Source: Rheum nobile | Taxonomy: Eukaryota; Streptophyta; Magnoliopsida; Caryophyllales; Polygonaceae | Reading direction: 5' to 3' | Assembly (NCBI GenBank): GCA_027886185.1 | Contig: WOAB01000476.1 | Span: 7,440,001-7,504,000, forward strand | DNA length: 64,000 nucleotides | Shown here: positions 59,551-64,000 of the stretch, piece after piece | Layout of the letters: every line of letters starts with the position of its first letter | Numbering within the stretch: position 1 is the stretch's first letter | Program-made: the position numbers and the translations under genes | The notes under the pieces: model-generated | What the model was told of the DNA's origin: nothing | The model's database searches: none | Seen by the model: only the letters and a program-made list of their open reading frames with translations

Positions 59551-59567
59551 AAAACCGAGGCAATCTT

Positions 59568-61178
59568 CACTAGTACAAAACGGGGCTTCCCCTACAGACA
59601 CAATTACCACGGTTCTGTGTTTTTTCATAATAATTTTATTGTCATGGTTAAATTACTACGGTTCTATAAACAACCGTGGTTTTTATGCATCTTTTTTACT
59701 ACGGTTATGCGAGAACTGTAGTAAATAAACTACTAAAATACCACGGTTTGTGTTTTTTCGTAGTAATTTTGTTGTCATGGTTAAATTACTACGATTCTCT
59801 TAACAACCGTGGTTTTTATGCATCTTTTTTACTACGGAAATGCGAGAACCGTAGTAAAAAAACTGCTAAATTACCACGGTTGCGTGTTTTTTCGTAGTAA
59901 TTTTGTTGTCATGGTTAAATTACTATGGTTCTCTCATTAACCGTGGTGTTTATGCATCTATTTTACTACGATTATGTGAGAATTGTAGTACATAAACTGC
60001 TAAAATACCACGGTTTTGTGTTTTTTTCGTAGTAATTTTGTTATCATGGTTAAATTACTACGATTCTCTTAACAACCGTGGTTTTTATGCATCTTTTTTA
60101 CTACGGAAATGAGAGAACCGTAGTAAATAAACTGCTAAAATACCACGGTTGAGTGTTTTTTCGTAGTAATTTTGTTGTCATGGTTAACTGTGGTGTTTAT
60201 GCATATGTTTTACTATGGTTATGCAAGAACTGTAGTAAATAAACTACTAAAATACCACGGTTGTGTGTTTTTTTGTAGTAATTTTACTGTCATGGTTAAA
60301 TTACTACGATTCTCTTAACAACCGTGGTTTTTATGCATCTTTTTTACTACGGAATACGACAACCGTAGTAAATAAACTGCAAAAATACACGTGTTTTTTT
60401 TGTAGTAATTTTGTTGTCATGGTTAAATTACTACGGTTGTCTTAACAATCGTGAATTTATGCATCTTTTTACTACGGTTATGGAAGAACCGTGGTAAATA
60501 AACTACTAAAAATACCACGGTTCCGTGTTTTTTCATAGTCATTTTGTTGTAATGGTTAATTTACTACGGTTCTCTTAATCACCGTGGTTTTTATGCATAT
60601 TTTTTACTACGGTTATGAGAGAACCGTGGTAAATAAACTGCTACAAATATCACAATTTCGTGTTTTTTCGTAGTAAGTTTGTTATAATGGTTAAATTACT
60701 ACGGTTCTCTAAACAATCGTGGTTTTTATGAATCTTTTTTACCAAGGTTATTTTATTTTATGTTGTAAATGAGTTATATGAGTTCCATTACCACGGTTGT
60801 ATCCGACCCGTGGTAAAAAACAGCTAAAATACCCCGACTCGTTGTGTTTATGTAGCTTTTTTACCACGGTTGAGGGCAACTGTGGTAAAACATTTTCCTA
60901 AATACCACTGTTCCATGTTTTTCATAGCATTTGTGTTGGATTGAATAAATTAACACGGTTTTGGCTACAACCGTGGTGTTTCAGCATCATTTTACCACGA
61001 CTCTGGCTACAAGTTGCTAAAAATACCGCAGTGCATCCATTGTTTTTTTTGTAAATGAGTTAAATGGGTTAAATTAACACGCTTTTGATTAAACCGTGGT
61101 TTTTAAGACGTGTTTTTACCACGCTTGGAGAGAAATGAGGTAAAAAAGCTACTAAATATACCGAAGTTGCTTAAATTA
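59568..61178 (+). mobile_element. CACTA transposon end with expanded subterminal repeats
   Basis: Begins CACTAGTACAAAACGGGG, the terminal inverted repeat type of plant CACTA (En/Spm) elements. Everything to 61178 is repeats; no transposase and no opposite TAGTG-type end is present. A second CACTA end in the same orientation starts at 61179, so either this element was interrupted there or the two were joined by deletion. Confidence 0.8.
59585..61170 (+). repeat. About 133-base tandem repeat, roughly 12 copies
   Basis: Landmark CAACCGTGGTTTTTATGCAT recurs near 59671, 59804, 59938, 60073, 60186 (shortened unit), 60319, 60446, 60579 and 60714, mostly 133-135 bases apart, then decays to 61170. 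Each unit holds TACCACGGTT, TACTACGG and their inverse, so short inverted pairs are frequent. Such motif arrays are typical transposase-binding subterminal regions of CACTA elements, though 1.6 kb is long. Confidence 0.88.
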
Positions 61179-61928
61179 CACTAGTACAAAAAGGGACTTT
61201 AATCGCATAATTTTTAGAGCGGATATATAAAACCGGGGTAAAAGGGATTGATGGACCACGTATTTGCTCTAAACCGAGGATATTACATATTATTCTAAAG
61301 TTATATATTTTCGGACCTCGGTGTTTCACTATAGACCCGCGGTGCACTTTTTTTTAAAAGAAAAAATGGTGATGGACCGTGGTTCATACTTGAAACCGCG
61401 GTGGGGTTGGTTTTATTTTTTAGAAACTCGGACCACAATTGTCCCTTTTAACAAGGTCCCCCAATTGTCCCTTTTATTTTTTCTTCATTCATCCGCCGCT
61501 GAAAGCCCTAGCCATATGGACACAAGATTTGTCCCGTCGATCGTCACCGTCGTCGCTGGTGTACTCCCCGTCCATCGTCACCGCCACCGCTGGTGCTTGC
61601 CTCTCCGTCAACTCTACCTCGCCGCTAGCTGGTTTTGTTTCCATGTTCCTCGCCTTTGGTGCTTGTCACTTGTAAGTGGTACAATATGATTTTGTTTGTA
61701 AACTCTTTAATTAAATTAGTTATTCAAATTCCAGTTATGGCGCATAGAAAGATGATCGGCCCAATTTCGGTTTGGGCATCATCAATTAGGTTCATTCTCC
61801 TTTGAATTCAGTTTCATATACCTAGAATTCCTTTACTGTTTAACTCTAGCTCTATCAGCTTTGCTCTCAATCCGTCGCCTTTATTGTCAATAATTTATTG
61901 CTAATTTGTGTTCCTGAATCGACGTCAT

Positions 61929-62021
61929 TGAATCATGTGTGTGTATTTTAATCATCAAGATGAACCTGATCACAATAGTCTATATTTGAATCATGTGTGT
62001 GCATTTTAATCATCAAGATGA
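61929..62021 (+). repeat. Direct repeat, 2 x 35 bases
   Basis: TGAATCATGTGTGTGTATTT and the following ATCATCAAGATGA (61929-61963) recur at 61987-62021 with one change, 58 bases apart. Confidence 0.9.
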
Positions 62022-62132
62022 TGTTTAAGTGGCTACAATTTTTTTAGGGGGGAGGGGGGGCTTTTATATGATTGTGAAATTGGTTCACAATTAATTGATG
62101 TAAAACCCCAGTCTGATGTATATATACAATAG

Positions 62133-62211
62133 GTTCATGTTGAGTTGAGGAAGTGGCTCAAGGCTAATGTCAGTGCCAGAGTTGCTGAATCAACCAGAAT
62201 TATCAACAGAG
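62133..62211 (+). pseudogene. Captured exon fragment of triosephosphate isomerase
   Basis: Translates as VHVELRKWLKANVSAR followed by VAESTRIINRG. This matches the plant triosephosphate isomerase region usually reading VHDELRKWLxxNVSAEVAxSTRIIYGG, including the start of the phosphate-binding loop. It is preceded by an AG acceptor (ACAATAG at 62126-62132) and followed by AG/GTATAC, so the exon kept its intron borders. Changes at the conserved D, E, Y and G positions, and the lack of other TPI exons nearby, mark it as a non-functional piece. It lies 950 bases inside the second CACTA end. Confidence 0.7.
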
Positions 62212-63640
62212 GTATACAATACACCTTTGTTGCACAAGTGTTTGCAAAATTAGCCCTCATAAATGAAGAGTATACCGGCATAAATTAGTTCTTGTAGTAA
62301 ACATGAGTAAATGAAGGTTGCCGCCCAGCGCCGCCAGGAACAAGCGGCGGAGATGTATGACACCTTTGTTGGTTCCATCCAAGGTTTTCTCTCTCTGTCT
62401 CCCTCTTTCCTCCTAATTTTCTGTGTTTCTTTTACTGGGTAAAGCAACTTGAAATTCACTTTTGATTGTAGGCTTGATGGGTTTCTTTTCTTGTTATTTT
62501 TTGCATGAATTTAAATAGGTAGTTTCATTGACACATTGGTAACCACTTCTCCTAAACTACTTGGATCAGGTCAACACTAGATGTTTATTAAAACTGCATG
62601 GTCTGGATACGAAAAAACACATCTTATTCGAGTAGGAGTTTTGCATCCTAAAAAAATTAGGGGATATGTGAGTGATGTTTGTATTGCTTTGTTTCCTCTT
62701 CACGTTGCACCAAACTTTCACTTGAATTTCAATTGTACGCGTGTGCAGATTGCACTTCTCAATATCTGTAACCAGAATTAAGGGCTTCTCAGAGGTTGAA
62801 TTGCGAGAATGGTAAGAAAATTAGGGCATTGACTTTTTATTGATCTGATGTCACTTCCCTTGTCCATAAGTTTCACTGTCTCTCCAGGTGTTTTGTTTCT
62901 CATGTTCCTACAATACAGATTGATTTGTAATTCGCTGCTCTACTTGCTTCAACATGTCTACATATTTATCTCCATGATGATCCAAAACCCTCGATTAGCT
63001 CAGTATCTTTGTAGCTTCTATATAGCTTTAGTGAAGAACATCTATTTTGTTACTTGCCGAAGTTGTGTTTTGAATCGAAAGTTATGGTTGTTCATGTTCT
63101 TTCTAAATTGAGAGTCATAAGTGCTTTTGGCTAAAGCCTAGAAATGGGATGTCCATTGTGAAAATTGATTAAATTTGTCAGAGTGAATTATGTCTTTCAG
63201 TGCCTCTGATACTTCGTTTTGTTCAAAGCTGCCCCACTGAGGAATGTTCTGTCAATGGTGATATATATATCCATGCTTCTAATTTTTGTTATGTCAAGAA
63301 TTTAAGTTAAAATGTTATGCAAAATTGTGTTATGCAGAAATGGCTGTACAATTTTCATACCAAGTGGTTCGGTATTTCCATACCTATGTTGGCATCTTGT
63401 CTATGCTTTGTTGTAGTTTAGTTGCTTTGTTTGGTGTTTTTCTAGATGAAAACCTTTTATTTTCCCTTTCTTACTGCTTTGTTGATGCAATATTGTCTAT
63501 TGTTAATGTTGAGTGATGGAAGAAGTATTGTTAGGTATGTGTAGTGGCGTAACCATCTCTTAGTTGGAGCTAAAAGCTGACACCAAGAGCTAAACCTTCT
63601 TTTTCAGGTGGCATTGATTATTGGTAAATGTGGTGAAACT

Positions 63641-64000
63641 TGTAACACCCCCAAATATTCCCTTGGAAAGGCACTATCGCCAGTGACCTCAGACGTTCTG
63701 TCCGATGTCACCCAAGGCTTTACCAGTTGATATAAACCATCAAACCACAATTATGATACAAAATATCATAACTTTCATTTAAACCATAGTCGCGAAATTA
63801 CAACACAATTCCAAGTACGACAAAATACATCAGAAATACAGCGGAAGTCTTTACACAAAACATTTTCTTAACACAGCGGAAGTCTTTTAAATAACCATCA
63901 AAGGGTCTTGATCGCAATGATCACCCGCCAAGGATCTTAACCTGGATCACTTGTCAAAAACACCGTTTGTCTTCATAGTCGTTCTAGCCTTTACGGAACT
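63641..64000 (-). repeat. Partial LTR of the Tekay-like family, inverted
   Basis: TGTAACACCCCCAAA at 63641 is the reverse complement of the LTR end at 7103. Similarity continues over the next about 100 bases (GGAAAGG, CGCCAGTGACC, CACCCAAGGCTTTACC) and at AACACAGCGGAAG near 63874. Diverged from the left copy, so a separate insertion. Continues past the window edge. Confidence 0.85.

Larger units (their letters stand above)
56776..59567 (+). mobile_element. Plus-strand gypsy-type LTR element, 3' part missing
   Basis: LTR, iMet primer site, leader and gag start in plus orientation. The LTR begins exactly where the minus array's interior trace ends (56775/56776), so it probably inserted there. 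The other end is lost: a CACTA terminus begins at 59568. General design (tail frame in LTR, TATTTAA box near 57476) matches the array LTRs, but the sequence is different. Confidence 0.75.
61179..63640 (+). mobile_element. Second CACTA end with downstream non-transposase sequence
   Basis: CACTAGTACAAAAAGGGAC at 61179 differs slightly from the first CACTA end. ACCGCGGT/ACCGGGGT-type motifs follow to about 61410. Then there is gene-like sequence: a C-rich leader with an ATG at about 61517, a possible splice donor at 61673, and a TPI-like exon at 62133-62211. From 62220 to 63640 is AT-rich, intron-like DNA without recognised coding. The 3' end of the element is not found, so how much belongs to it is uncertain. 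Confidence 0.6.

Noticed and set aside
59585..61170. Regular repeats considered as a CRISPR array or centromeric satellite
   Set aside because: No constant repeat/unique spacer pattern; begins with a CACTA terminus and carries CACTA-type subterminal motifs in a plant genome.

Overview
This is nuclear DNA from a flowering plant. The evidence is one intact intron-rich gene of a plant-conserved family, Ty3/gypsy retrotransposons of plant type (including Athila with a tRNA-Asp-like primer site), a plant L1-type LINE, and hAT, CACTA and long-TIR DNA transposons. A eudicot is my guess from the AT-rich introns and element mix, but the species cannot be named.

The only ordinary gene lies on the minus strand at 14106-23510. 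It has 15 coding exons with GT-AG introns that join into one unbroken 1087-codon frame. The product is a membrane-anchored PXA-PX-sorting nexin C protein (SNX13/SNX14/Mdm1-like). Its leader (23511 to about 24060) carries four short upstream ORFs. Almost everything else is transposable element sequence, much of it nested.

Left of the gene: 1-7103 is the 3' part of a Tekay-like gypsy element (gag, pol, chromodomain, 2.4-kb LTR) with three in-frame TAG stops. An LTR of the same family lies inverted at the right edge (63641-64000). A minus-strand LTR element (7501-9045) abuts a broken gypsy pol (9046-11519), which is followed by a second decayed RT piece and a 1-kb long-terminal-inverted-repeat element that may carry captured coding sequence (12164-13164).

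Right of the gene: a minus-strand gypsy pol piece contains a 365-bp hAT-type MITE. Next come a non-autonomous LTR element (26515-30043) with another MITE inside it, a LINE that has lost its RT (30044-32935), unassigned T-rich DNA with a third MITE, further minus-strand gypsy remains with a fourth MITE (35755-42768), and an Athila element (42769-47890) with a 368-bp tandem duplication in gag. From 47891 to 56775 is a head-to-tail LTR-internal-LTR-internal-LTR array of a pol-less, gag-carrying element. A plus-strand LTR element follows, cut by a CACTA element (from 59568) built of ~133-bp repeats. A second CACTA end (61179) opens a segment holding a recognisable exon of triosephosphate isomerase.

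Most informative observations: (1) in several unrelated-looking gypsy families the polypurine tract is part of pol, and the reading frame runs on into the 3' LTR; (2) the pol-less array carries a Cys/His-rich coding region where pol should be; (3) the second CACTA region appears to hold a captured TPI exon; (4) four MITEs have exact 8-bp target duplications, three of them with dense subterminal motif arrays. I found no sign of a bacterial-type system, CRISPR or tRNA/rRNA genes.
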